This document shows, in pieces, positions 17,466 through 25,930 of a DNA stretch of 64,000 bases; the stretch's first letter is position 1; every line of letters starts with the position of its first letter. The notes below the pieces were generated by a model that had not been told where the DNA came from, made no database searches, and saw only the letters and a program-made list of their open reading frames with translations. This DNA is from Bacillus sp. (in: firmicutes) (lineage in GTDB: Bacteria > Bacillota > Bacilli > Bacillales > Bacillaceae), in assembly GCA_031180805.1 (NCBI GenBank), contig JAPSLL010000004.1, positions 95,080 through 159,079 on the forward strand. Reading direction: 5' to 3'. The position numbers and the translations under genes were made by a program.

Positions 17466-18290
17466 TTGTCTAATCAATTATCTATTTCTGAAAGCAAGCA
17501 TTTACGTGCGGATTGTACTAGTTGTTTTGGATTATGCTGTGTTGCATTGCCGTACGCAAAATCAGCTGACTTTGCAGCAGATAAAGACGGGGGGATCCCT
17601 TGTCAAAATTTACAGTCAGATTATCGCTGTCGTATTCATAATAGTTTGAGAGAAACAGGATATAAAGGCTGTTCCGTATATGAATGCTTTGGGGCTGGAC
17701 AAAAGGTTTCTCAAATAACCTTTAAAGGTGACGATTGGCATAATAAATCAATTGCAAAGCAAATGTTTGAGGTTTTTCCAATAATGCAACAGCTACATGA
17801 AATGCTTTATTACTTAAAGGAAGCACTGCATAGACAAGAGACATTTAATATACATAAAGATATACGTGTATTATATGAAAATACATTATCGTTAACGAAT
17901 CAGATCCCCGAGTATATTTTGAATTTAAATATTTCTGCTCATCGAGTAATTGTAAATGAACTTCTTGTACAAGCAAGTGAATTAGTAAGAGGAAACGTGA
18001 AGCAAATTCGAAATTTTCGTAGAAAAGGAATCGATTATATTGGTGCAAAATTAAGTGGAGCAGATTTACGCGGTGCTAACCTTAGAGGAGCGTTGTTAAT
18101 CGCAAGTAACTTGAAAGATGCGGACATGAGATTTGCTGATTTCATTGGAGCAGATTTGAGAGATGCTGATATCAGGGGAGCAAATCTAACTGGATCTATT
18201 TTTCTCACTCAAGCCCAAGTAAATGCTGCAATAGGTGATAGGAATACGAAAATTCCTTCGAATCTTTCATTACCAAAACATTGGCAATAG
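17466..18290 (+). CDS. Pentapeptide-repeat protein with N-terminal cysteine cluster
   Basis: The start chosen is TTG at 17466 after AAGGAAGTG; the frame is open to 17256, but that extension runs through repeat DNA. The 274-residue product begins with a cysteine-rich motif (CTSCFGLCCVALPYA, then later Cys pairs) of the metal-binding CxxCxxxCC type. A helical middle follows, and about residues 195-250 form a right-handed pentapeptide repeat (GADLRGANLRGA and similar). Such beta-helices act as scaffolds or DNA mimics; the role here is unknown. Confidence 0.8.
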   Translation: MSNQLSISESKHLRADCTSCFGLCCVALPYAKSADFAADKDGGIPCQNLQSDYRCRIHNSLRETGYKGCSVYECFGAGQKVSQITFKGDDWHNKSIAKQMFEVFPIMQQLHEMLYYLKEALHRQETFNIHKDIRVLYENTLSLTNQIPEYILNLNISAHRVIVNELLVQASELVRGNVKQIRNFRRKGIDYIGAKLSGADLRGANLRGALLIASNLKDADMRFADFIGADLRDADIRGANLTGSIFLTQAQVNAAIGDRNTKIPSNLSLPKHWQ

Positions 18291-18499
18291 TTTTTTTTTT
18301 GAGGGTCTCTATAAGAAAGTGTTCAACAATCTGAAAAATAAAGAAACTGCTGTAGCTATATTGATGATAAGAAAACATAAAGTAGTTTATTAGGGTTTGC
18401 TATGATAGGATAGTTCCTCTAAAAACTCTAGACTAGAAAACTATTTATTTTCTTCATCTATTGATATAAAATATTAAATATAAATGAATTATCTAATAA

Positions 18500-18660
18500 A
18501 TGAACTGGAAATTTGTGGCTAGGGTTCCGCTTTTTAAGGTCTGTGACCGAGGGCTACATCTTTTACATTTGTAAAAGGCACCTATTGACATAAAAGGTCC
18601 GAGGGGAAAGGTTCAGTGTATTTCTGATGCGCTGAAAACCTTTCTTCTCGGACCTTTTTT
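18500..18660 (+). ncRNA. ykkC-family riboswitch with overlapping terminator
   Basis: The aptamer core GGCTAGGGTTCCG (18518-18530), then GTGACCGAGGG, GGCAC and ATAAAAGGTCCGAGGGG, follow the conserved ykkC order. P1 can form from TGAACT (18501-18506) with GGTTCA (18610-18615). The segment AAAGGTCCGAG...GGTT is also the left arm of a long terminator whose right arm AACCTTTCTTCTCGGACC runs into a T run, so ligand binding should prevent termination (ON switch). A lone NUDIX gene downstream points to the nucleotide-sensing ykkC variants, especially the NDP subtype, rather than guanidine; this is inference. Confidence 0.85.
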
Positions 18661-18683
18661 ATTATTGATTGGAGGAATTTGCT

Positions 18684-19121
18684 ATGAGAATTGATGAATT
18701 AAAAGCTGGAGTTTCCATTGTAATAATGAATGAAGAAAACGAAGTATTATTACAAAAAAGATCCGACGTTGGAAAATGGGCGCTTCCATCAGGTCATATT
18801 GAAATTGGCGAAACAGTTGAAGATGCTGCGATAAGGGAAATTAAAGAAGAGACGAATTTAACGATAAAAATAATAAAGCTAATTGGTGTATACTCTGATC
18901 CAGATTCACAAGTTTTTTCCTATCCGAACGGAAAAAATGTTCAGTTTATTACGACCTGTCTACTAGCTAAGATTATAAGTGGTGAACTTAGATGTAATTC
19001 TTCAGAATCGTTAGCATTACAGTTTTTTAGCCCAGAGAATCTTCCGAAAAACCTCTTAAAGATGCATCCAAACTGGCTAAGTGATGCACTTTCCGATAAA
19101 CAATATGCCTATATTAGGTAG
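18684..19121 (+). CDS. NUDIX hydrolase under ykkC-family riboswitch control
   Basis: The 145-residue protein contains a complete Nudix box at residues 37-59 (G-x5-E-x7-RE-IKEE), with Asn in place of the usual Gly near its end. NUDIX enzymes cleave nucleoside diphosphates linked to another group. The ATG at 18684 lies eight bases after GGAGG; a TTG at 18669 overlaps that site and is rejected. It is the only gene behind the riboswitch, so it is the regulated output. If the RNA senses ADP/CDP-type nucleotides, nucleotide clean-up is the natural role; the substrate is not shown by sequence. Confidence 0.9.
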   Translation: MRIDELKAGVSIVIMNEENEVLLQKRSDVGKWALPSGHIEIGETVEDAAIREIKEETNLTIKIIKLIGVYSDPDSQVFSYPNGKNVQFITTCLLAKIISGELRCNSSESLALQFFSPENLPKNLLKMHPNWLSDALSDKQYAYIR

Positions 19122-19463
19122 TATGAAAACAATATATTATTATGTAAAACATCTTGAAGGTATGAAAATGAGAAACGATTGTTTTGATAGTAGTCATTTT
19201 TGAACTATTTATACTATAATATGATTTTTTGAATGGTATAATATGGTTGAGATAGCTTTTAAAGAAATGGATAATTACTTAATAGGTATTGAAGAGAAAT
19301 ATAAAAAAAACTAGCTATATTTGCACTCATTCATTTCAATCATTTGGAAGAATCTCCTATCAGGTTTATATTAGAATTTCTAATTTCACCTTATGTGTTT
19401 TATTTAGTTTTGAGATTGAATGAGACATTAAGATAATTAATAAGATTAAAGGGAGGGAATAGA
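19122..19463 (+). other. Gene-free AT-rich stretch
   Basis: No supported gene, hairpin terminator or repeat is visible. A 23-codon frame near 19243 (starting MVEIAFKEMD) has no ribosome binding site. TATAAT-like words near 19215 and 19235 could serve the monooxygenase gene downstream, but none has a good -35. Confidence 0.4.
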
Positions 19464-19766
19464 ATGAGTAAATATGGTCTATTTGCCAAGTTTATAGCAA
19501 AAGATGGTGAGCTTGATACATTAGTATCGATATTATTAGAAGCAGCCCACGCAATGGAGAATCTAGAAAATTGTGAAGTTTATCATGTTAGTGTTTCTGC
19601 TACTGAGCCTAATACAGTGTTTGTTTATGAGATATGGAAGGATGAAAATGCTCATAAAGCATCATTGTTATTTGAGGAAACAAAGATTTTAATTCAACGA
19701 GCAAAGCCTATTATACAAGGAATTGAGAGAATCTCATCTTTTATACCTAAAGGAGGAAAGCTGTAA
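19464..19766 (+). CDS. Antibiotic biosynthesis monooxygenase (ABM) domain protein
   Basis: The 100-residue protein matches the ABM-type ferredoxin-like fold: N-terminal strand KYGLFAKFIAKDGELDTL, then a strand with EVYHVSVSATEPNTVFVYEIWKD and a helix ending in KPIIQGIERI. Such proteins are dimeric quinol or aldehyde oxygenases, or haem-related enzymes. No cofactor or operon partner defines this one. The ATG follows AAAGGGAGGG. A strong hairpin lies downstream. Confidence 0.8.
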   Translation: MSKYGLFAKFIAKDGELDTLVSILLEAAHAMENLENCEVYHVSVSATEPNTVFVYEIWKDENAHKASLLFEETKILIQRAKPIIQGIERISSFIPKGGKL

Positions 19767-19859
19767 ATCTCCTTTTATATAAAGTTACATAACAAATAAA
19801 AGCTTTTATACTATTAATTTGAAACAATTCTTCATTAAGTTAAGATGAAGACCTGTTTT

Positions 19860-19900
19860 AAAATGAGCTGTGATCAAAAGATTACAGCTCATTTTCTGTC
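19860..19900 (+). terminator. Terminator
   Basis: AAAATGAGCTGT (19860-19871) pairs perfectly with ACAGCTCATTTT (19884-19895). Confidence 0.8.
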
Positions 19901-19954
19901 ATTTTTCATCTATAAAAAGTACCAAACATTTAAACAATTTAGGGGGAGAAGAAG

Positions 19955-20335
19955 GTGGCTTATTTATTTTTGGCATTTGCTATAGTCGGTGAACTCATTG
20001 GTACTTCGATGCTCAAAGCGTCTGAAGGATTTACAAAATGGTTACCGACACTTGGAATGTTATTTAGTTTCATCTTTTCATTTTTCTTTTTATCATTATC
20101 ATTAAAAACGATACCGTTAAATATTGCCTATGCCCTTTGGTCAGGTTTGGGCATTATTGCAACAGTGATTATATCTATTTTTATTTGGAAAGAAAAAATA
20201 AATGGTGCAAGTGTTATTGGAATATCGCTTATCCTAATCGGTGTTACAATTTTAAATTTATTTGGACCTGCACATAATGATGCAAAAAATGCAGAACACT
20301 CTATAGAAAATGAAAGTACTTCAAATGATGAATAA
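19955..20335 (+). CDS. Small multidrug resistance (SMR) family transporter
   Basis: The 126-residue protein has four membrane helices and the SMR hallmarks: Glu13 in helix one (AIVGELIGTSMLKASEGF), the AYALWSGLG motif in helix three region, and a final helix GISLILIGVTILNL. Members exchange protons for quaternary ammonium compounds or guanidinium. It has an acidic, hydrophilic C-terminal tail of about 20 residues. The start is GTG at 19955 after AGGGGGAG. It is a single gene rather than the paired SMR type. It is not directly behind the ykkC-family element, so a guanidine link is not supported. Confidence 0.88.
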   Translation: MAYLFLAFAIVGELIGTSMLKASEGFTKWLPTLGMLFSFIFSFFFLSLSLKTIPLNIAYALWSGLGIIATVIISIFIWKEKINGASVIGISLILIGVTILNLFGPAHNDAKNAEHSIENESTSNDE

Positions 20336-20406
20336 TTATAAGTTCACATATAAACCATTATAATCATAAAAAAGCGACCTTTTGTGAAGTGCTACGTAAA
20401 TGTTAG

Positions 20407-20514
20407 ACACCAACAATTATTATACCTCAAAGATTAACAGAGAAAATAAACGGGTTGAAAAAAATCGGAATAACTGGTTTTACTGTTTCTCAAATTGTTG
20501 GAAGATACACCTAG
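20407..20514 (+). pseudogene. Fragment of a PII (GlnB/GlnK) nitrogen regulator
   Basis: The frame from 20407 to the stop at 20512 reads PTIIIPQRLTEKINGLKK followed by IGITGFTVSQIVG, closely resembling the N-terminal part of PII proteins (typical IIRPEKLEALKEAL, GITGMTVSQVLG). It has no start codon with a binding site, and the T-loop and remainder are missing. It abuts an ammonium transporter remnant in the same direction. PII and Amt normally work together, which strengthens both identifications. Confidence 0.6.
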
Positions 20515-20796
20515 CAATATTCCGTTGGCATCTGTCGGTGCAGCTGCTGTACATGGCTTTAAATGGGATGTTTGGTACAATTGCTGTAGGATTATTTTAT
20601 ACATCAGATGGACTATTCACAACTGGACAATTATCTTTATTGGCAGTTAGGTGCAATTGTTGTGATTGTTTGGGGGCTTCTTGCCGGTACATTAACTGCA
20701 AAAATCTGCGAATAAACAGTTGGCTATAGAGCAACAGAACTTGAAGAGCAGGAGGGGCTTGATATGTCTTATCACGGTACAGCTTATAATGAATAA
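20504..20796 (+). pseudogene. C-terminal remnant of an ammonium transporter (AmtB/NrgA)
   Basis: Three frames together give the Amt C-terminal third: ASVGAAAVHG, then LNGMFGTIAVGLF and TSDGLFTTGQLSLLAV, then QLGAIVVIVWGLLAGTLTAK, and finally ATELEEQEGLDMSYHGTAYN, the typical Amt cytoplasmic tail. There are two frameshifts (near 20564 and 20645) and an in-frame TAA after AKICE. The first two-thirds of the gene are absent. It is clearly non-functional. Confidence 0.8.
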
Positions 20797-21217
20797 GAAA
20801 GATTTTCTGATATGCCTACAAGGCTTTATAATTATGAGGAAACGACGGGTATAACTGTTGCATTATAAAAAAGGGAAAAATTGTTGGTTAAATCAAAAAG
20901 AAGATTTTTTATGTATAATATATAAATATTTGTAAAAGGCTGCTAATGCAGTCTTTTTATTTTCGCTATGTAAAAGCTTATTGTTGATTCTTAGCATTTA
21001 GTTTAAATGTGTGAATCCTACGGAAAAAGCTTGTCAAAGTGTACCCTAAGGAGCCAACGCTAAAGGTGTATACTAGTTTTCTTGTGGAATGTGAACGCCT
21101 GTTAGTCTACTTTATTTTTAAAAAAGCATAACAACTATGTACCAAAATTTGTTAAAATGATTTGAGAGATGAAAATAGAGAATATATATTCACTTCATAT
21201 TAAGGGGAGGAACCTTT
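20797..21217 (+). other. Gene-free stretch with terminator-like hairpin and partial repeat
   Basis: AAGGCTGC-TAAT-GCAGTCTT with a T run (about 20936-20957) is a terminator-like hairpin, perhaps left from the decayed amt locus. Around 21048-21110 the words CCAACGCT and GTGGAATGTGAACGCCTG resemble the dispersed intergenic repeat. Nothing else is recognisable. Confidence 0.45.
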
Positions 21218-21895
21218 TTGATAAAAGCTGTCCTATTTGATTTAGATGGAACATTATTAAATCGAGATGAATCAGTAAGACAATTTATTGGAATGCAGTA
21301 TGATAGATTGAAAAGTGACCTCGGTCATATAGTAAAAGAAGATTATATAAATAGATTTATAGAAATAGATAATCATGGATACGTCTGGAAAGATAAAGTA
21401 TACGATCGATTATGCAATGAATTCCAAATTGCGAACATGTCCTCTGAAAAATTACTGCAAGATTATCTTCAGCACTTTAAACATAGCTGTGTTGCATTTC
21501 CCTCAATGATTTCCATGCTTGATAAGTTAAAAAGGAACAACCTTCGTTTAGGGATCATTACAAATGGCTACGGACAGTTTCAAATGGATAATATTAATGC
21601 ATTAAGAATGAAAACGTATTTTAATGCCATTTTCGTTTCAGAATGGGAAGAGCTGAGAAAACCAGACCCAAGACTGTTTCTAAGAGCTTTAGATAGACTT
21701 GACGTGGCTCCTCATGAGAGTGTTTTTATTGGGGATCATCCTGAGAACGATGTAAAGGCAGCTAAAGAAATAGGGATGATCGGAATTTGGAAGAAGACTA
21801 ATCACTGGAAAAGTGCTGACGCTGACTTTGTAATTGATGAGCTCGATGAAATACCAGCTATCATTGAAAAATTAAACAATAAAACCTTTGCTTAA
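21218..21895 (+). CDS. HAD-superfamily hydrolase
   Basis: The 225-residue protein begins with motif I, VLFDLDGTLL (Asp8 nucleophile, Asp10 acid/base), has a helical cap, motif II in GIITNGYG, the conserved Lys in RKPDPRLF, and motif IV GDHPENDVKAA. It belongs to the subfamily I phosphatases (phosphoglycolate phosphatase or nucleotidase-like). The substrate cannot be told. The start is TTG at 21218, seven bases after AAGGGGAGG. It stands alone. Confidence 0.9.
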   Translation: MIKAVLFDLDGTLLNRDESVRQFIGMQYDRLKSDLGHIVKEDYINRFIEIDNHGYVWKDKVYDRLCNEFQIANMSSEKLLQDYLQHFKHSCVAFPSMISMLDKLKRNNLRLGIITNGYGQFQMDNINALRMKTYFNAIFVSEWEELRKPDPRLFLRALDRLDVAPHESVFIGDHPENDVKAAKEIGMIGIWKKTNHWKSADADFVIDELDEIPAIIEKLNNKTFA

Positions 21896-22033
21896 TGAGT
21901 TGAAAATAAATACACTAGCATGTGAGTCTAATGAGATCAATAAAATATTTTGTACATTCAGGAATCGATGAGACTTATCCTTTTATAATAAATAGAGGTT
22001 CATATTAAAATTCAATTACAAAGGGGCATATAA

Positions 22034-22498
22034 ATGGCAGATTATATTAAAGATATAAGAAATTTAATTGGAACGAGGCCGTTAATATTAGTAGGATCAA
22101 CCATAATTGTTTTGAATGATAATAATGAATTGTTATTACAGCTCCGCGCAGATACAAAGGATTGGGGATTACCAGGTGGTGGTATGGAGTTAGGGGAAAC
22201 GTTAGAAGAAACTGCAAAACGGGAGCTGTTTGAAGAAACTGGATTGACTGCCGAAACTTTCGAGTTTATCGAAATATTGTCAGGAGAAGAATACTATTTT
22301 AAATATCCTAATGGGGATGAAGTTTATAATGTAATAGCATTATATATTGCAAAGGAAGTAACGGGAGAATTATTAGAACGAGACGGGGAAAGTCTAGAAT
22401 TAAGCTATTTTCCGATAAACGATTTGCCTTCTTCTATAGAAGGAAGAGCGAAACTCATTCTTGAAAAATATTTTAATAAGGAATGTCTAGGTACCTAA
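22034..22498 (+). CDS. NUDIX hydrolase
   Basis: The 154-residue protein has a full canonical Nudix box at residues 49-71 (G-x5-E-x7-REL-FEETG), preceded by DWGLPGGGMELGE. The N-terminal arm IRNLIGTRPLILVGSTIIV is typical of the Bacillus YtkD/MutT-like group. Substrate unknown. The ATG follows AAAGGGGC. It is the second of three NUDIX genes within 8 kb and is not closely related to the others. It is convergent with the aminotransferase gene. Confidence 0.9.
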   Translation: MADYIKDIRNLIGTRPLILVGSTIIVLNDNNELLLQLRADTKDWGLPGGGMELGETLEETAKRELFEETGLTAETFEFIEILSGEEYYFKYPNGDEVYNVIALYIAKEVTGELLERDGESLELSYFPINDLPSSIEGRAKLILEKYFNKECLGT

Positions 22499-22538
22499 TG
22501 TATTTAGTTGCTATAACGGGTAATTGTCATTAAGAAAG

Positions 22539-22573
22539 AGGCCTGTTAAGAGAGTGCGGATTTAAACAGGCCT
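22539..22573 (+). terminator. Hairpin between convergent genes
   Basis: AGGCCTGTT (22539-22547) pairs with AACAGGCCT (22565-22573). There is no long T run on either side, so efficiency is uncertain. Confidence 0.55.
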
Positions 22574-22586
22574 TCAAAGCTATTTA

Positions 22587-23870
22587 TTATTGATTTAACA
22601 GTTGCTTTATCGAAACCAATTTAATACATAAGCATAAAACTTCGATTGCTGTTTTAAGCTCTTCAATAGTTGGATAAGTAGGTGCGATTCTTATATTTCG
22701 ATCTCGAGGGTCTTTTCCATATGGAAATGTTGCTCCAGCATTTGTTAACGTAACACCGGCTTCTCCAGCAAGCTTTACAACTTCAGTTGCACAGCCATCG
22801 ATTGTATCCAAGCTAATAAAATAGCCACCTTTTGGTTTTTTCCATGATGCGATCGAAAGACTTCCTAATTGAGATTCTAATACATTTAATACAATATTAA
22901 ATTTTGGCTTAATAAGCTCTGCATGCTTTTTCATATGAAGCTTCATATTATCGACATTTTTGAAAAAACGTACGTGTCGAAGCTGATTTAGTTTATCTGG
23001 CCCTATTGTTTGAATTCCTAATTGTTTTTTAATAAACTGAATATTTTCTTCACTTGCTGCCATCACTGCAACACCTGATCCTGGGAACGTAACCTTTGAG
23101 GTGGAAGCGAAAATAAAGACACGATTTGGATGACCTGCAGTTCTACATGCATGTAAAATATTTTTTACAACAACTGGCTCATCTGTTAAATGATGAATAG
23201 TGTATGCGTCATCCCAAAATATTTTAAAATCGTCTGCCTTTGTATCCATTTTTGCTAACCTGTCGACAACTTCATCGCTGTATGAGACACCTTCTGGATT
23301 ACTATATTTAGGTACACACCATATGCCTTTAATCGATGCATCCTGACTAACTAGTTTTTCCACTTCATCCATATCAGGACCATCATCTAGCATGTTAATG
23401 GTTATCATTTCGATATTTAAAGCTTCACATATTGCGAAATGACGGTCATAACCAGGACTAGGACATAAAAATTTGATTTTTTCTTCATTATTCCAGGGGA
23501 TATTGCTATCGACAACTCCAAAAAGTAATGCTCGGGAAATTGTATCGTACATCATACTTAGACTTGAATTACCACCGATAATTAGCTGGTATGGCTGAAC
23601 TTCTAGCATTTCTCCAAATAGTTCCTTTGCTTCAATGAGTCCATCTAAATTACCATAATTACGAACATCTATATTTTCTTTAACCGTTAAAGAATCATCT
23701 GCTTTTAATATATCAAGTAAGCCTTGTGATAACTCAAGCTGCTCAGGACCAGGCTTCCCACGAGACATATCAAGGGATAAGTTTTTCGCCTTGTATTCAT
23801 CATACTTTATTTCTAACTTGCTTAATTCCTCCTGTAATTCTGTTTTATTTAAACGAGAATAATCATCCAT
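22587..23870 (-). CDS. Class I aminotransferase, aspartate aminotransferase subgroup Ic type
   Basis: The 427-residue PLP enzyme resembles the PF12897-type aspartate aminotransferases. It has SRGKPGPEQLELS near the N-terminus, a Gly-rich GGNSSLSMMYD phosphate-binding region, the conserved YSNPEG segment, WDDAY, and the PLP lysine in FASTSKVTFPGSG. The C-terminus holds the substrate-binding Arg region RNIRIAPTYP. It transfers the amino group of aspartate (or a similar amino acid) to 2-oxoglutarate. The ATG at 23870, seven bases after GGAGGG, is preferred over 23903. Single-gene unit. Confidence 0.88.
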   Translation of the reverse strand: MDDYSRLNKTELQEELSKLEIKYDEYKAKNLSLDMSRGKPGPEQLELSQGLLDILKADDSLTVKENIDVRNYGNLDGLIEAKELFGEMLEVQPYQLIIGGNSSLSMMYDTISRALLFGVVDSNIPWNNEEKIKFLCPSPGYDRHFAICEALNIEMITINMLDDGPDMDEVEKLVSQDASIKGIWCVPKYSNPEGVSYSDEVVDRLAKMDTKADDFKIFWDDAYTIHHLTDEPVVVKNILHACRTAGHPNRVFIFASTSKVTFPGSGVAVMAASEENIQFIKKQLGIQTIGPDKLNQLRHVRFFKNVDNMKLHMKKHAELIKPKFNIVLNVLESQLGSLSIASWKKPKGGYFISLDTIDGCATEVVKLAGEAGVTLTNAGATFPYGKDPRDRNIRIAPTYPTIEELKTAIEVLCLCIKLVSIKQLLNQ

Positions 23871-23903
23871 CCTATTTCCCTCCACATATAAAACGTTATC
23901 CAT

Positions 23904-24516
23904 TGTAATTCGACAATTTTATACATTAATCCTTTAATTACATTTAAAATATGTTACTTGCAGAAATATGCGTAACAATCTATGAACGAATAGAGAAAGT
24001 AATGAGTTGCACTAGGATTTGTTGAATGTATTTAAAGTGTAAAAATGCTCCGAATGTGTGCAAGCTTGGAGTGTGATCCAAGCTTTTTACATGGAATGAA
24101 TTCTTACAAAACTGACTGTAAGGATTACTAAATTTAGTAAAGAAGAATGTAAAATTGCCATAGAAAAATTTGAGAGTCGTGCAACAGTATACGTTAATGA
24201 TGAGTTATGTAATCGACTAGGATCTACGTAATATCGCTTGGATATCCGTATAAAGACTGGATAGCGGTGCAGGACATGAACTCAATTTCTAACAATCTAT
24301 TTAGTGGTGCGATGCTCTTAAATAGAAGAATAAACGGGAAAGGACCACTGCGAGTTTGATGATCTTTCATTATGTGTGGACTGTGAAAAGGGAGTAAATG
24401 TCCTTTTAGAAACAGTTCTAAAAAAAATGAAATTTCTTAATGGGGTGATGACAAGGAGTAGTGAGGAAACTTGTAAAACTTACCTCACTTTCCTTTCATC
24501 CCATCATGGACATTTT
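23904..24516 (+). other. Gene-free stretch with orphan terminator-like hairpin
   Basis: AAGCTTGGA (24062-24070) pairs with TCCAAGCTT (24077-24085) followed by TTT. Short open frames of about 40 codons occur around 24105-24230 without a start or binding site and may be gene debris. A GTGAGG/CCTCAC hairpin near 24460-24490 could be the terminator of the minus-strand chemoreceptor-like gene. Nothing else is recognised. Confidence 0.4.
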
Positions 24517-25515
24517 CTAAACGATGGATTCTGCAACAATTACACTCCAGCCCTTACCTTTATATGCGTTATATCCTTCTGTTAAACAATAGGCATAAAT
24601 ATAATTGTTTTCAATTACAAAACCACGTGTAGACTGTTTAGTTAGAACTTTTTTAACTGCTTGCAAATGGGATAAATTTGTTTCTAATATTCCATTACGT
24701 TCTTTTGAAGCGATGACAAACCCGTCAGAATTGATTAAATATATCTTACTTTCTTTACCGATTTTCACTTTATCGATAATGTCATAAATGTATTCCCAGT
24801 TAAATCTTGTAGTAAATACACCGATAATCTCTCCATTATCATCATGGATTGGACTAGAATAATTCATTGTATAGCCATCAACGACAGAGGAATAGTACAT
24901 GTCAGTAACATAAACTGAGTTCGTTCGAATTGTTTCCTGAAACCATTCTCGATCCGCCATACTCTTTCCAACTTGGTCTTGATTTTGAGCGGCAGCAACA
25001 ACCTCGCCATTTTTATTGATCACAAATAGATCATTATATACCTCATAAATGTTATAGATGTTTTTTAATAAATTTTCTGCAGCTCTCTTTGTATCCGAAT
25101 TAGAATTTGTTAAAGAATGTTTAACAGCATCAAATGTTGCCCATGCTTGTACATCACAATTTCGCTCAAAGAGATTACGGTCAATTTTATCAATGGTGTC
25201 AAAAGCAATATCGACTGTCTTAGCTGCGATGATTTCATTCGCTTTGTCCTGTATTTTATGAATAAGTGCTTCACTTTCCTTACTCGTATTAAAGCTATCT
25301 TGAGAAAACTTTTTAATTTCGGTGGCTACAACTGAAAAACCACGTCCTGCTTCTCCGGCTCTGGCAGCTTCAATACCGGCATTTAGAGCTAAAATATTTG
25401 ATTGTCGGGAAATATCTTGGATTTTTTTCATAATAAGCTCCAACTGGCTATTATCTTTTTTCAATTCATTCATGAGCATGGAAATATTCCATTCTTTTTC
25501 AATCGTTTTCGTCAT
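24517..25515 (-). CDS. Soluble chemoreceptor-like protein: MCP signalling tip followed by Cache sensor
   Basis: The 332-residue protein starts with a short methyl-accepting chemotaxis hairpin tip (about residues 20-80, with [20 protein letters not shown]). A linker containing [19 protein letters not shown] follows, and then a PAS-like Cache/PDC domain (about residues 145-325, with [19 protein letters not shown] and DREWFQETI). No membrane helix is visible, so it should be cytoplasmic, and the sensor lies after the signalling part, the reverse of the usual order. Only the tip of the coiled-coil is present. The ATG follows AAAAGGGG. It could tune the chemotaxis array or be a truncated remnant; both remain open. 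Confidence 0.82.
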   Translation of the reverse strand: MTKTIEKEWNISMLMNELKKDNSQLELIMKKIQDISRQSNILALNAGIEAARAGEAGRGFSVVATEIKKFSQDSFNTSKESEALIHKIQDKANEIIAAKTVDIAFDTIDKIDRNLFERNCDVQAWATFDAVKHSLTNSNSDTKRAAENLLKNIYNIYEVYNDLFVINKNGEVVAAAQNQDQVGKSMADREWFQETIRTNSVYVTDMYYSSVVDGYTMNYSSPIHDDNGEIIGVFTTRFNWEYIYDIIDKVKIGKESKIYLINSDGFVIASKERNGILETNLSHLQAVKKVLTKQSTRGFVIENNYIYAYCLTEGYNAYKGKGWSVIVAESIV

Positions 25516-25930
25516 AAGAAACCCCTTTTCTACTTTATTTAAATTTCATTATACAACTATTATAATCTTCTGAATATACAAAATTCGTTACTATTTTCAT
25601 GTGTGGCAAATTGTAAATAGTAAAAAAGACCCTGAGTATTTAGTTGATTTATGTCAGGTATGTTTCAAGAGCTTACTCGAAAAAATGTTTGCGATGTCGT
25701 TCTGATTATTTCTGTCATTTGACAAAGTGTCTTTTGAAACCATGATGCAAATAACAGACAATAGTAAAAACTATTAAAGGTTAATTTGATGGGAGGGATT
25801 TCTCATTACGTTTCGATAAAGTGAGACATTCATCTTTAAGAATTTCTTAATCCCTATTAAGTCACCCTCCTTTTTGTTGCTTTGTGTTAGAATAACAATC
25901 AATAAGGAATTTAAAGGAAAGGATAAAGCT
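25516..25930 (+). other. Gene-free intergenic stretch between divergent genes
   Basis: AT-rich DNA between the chemoreceptor-like gene and the NUDIX gene. I see only a short palindrome around TTAAGAATTTCTTAA near 25835, which has no loop-length or T-run features of a terminator, and no gene. Confidence 0.35.

Noticed and set aside
18660..20335. Guanidine-export cassette (ykkC element with SMR pump)
   Set aside because: The SMR gene is separated from the riboswitch by two genes, a terminator and gaps, and it is a single SMR gene of the EmrE type; the RNA directly controls the NUDIX gene.
24105..24230. Open frame of about 40 codons in the gap upstream of the chemoreceptor-like gene
   Set aside because: No in-frame start with a binding site and no recognisable protein; listed only as gap content.
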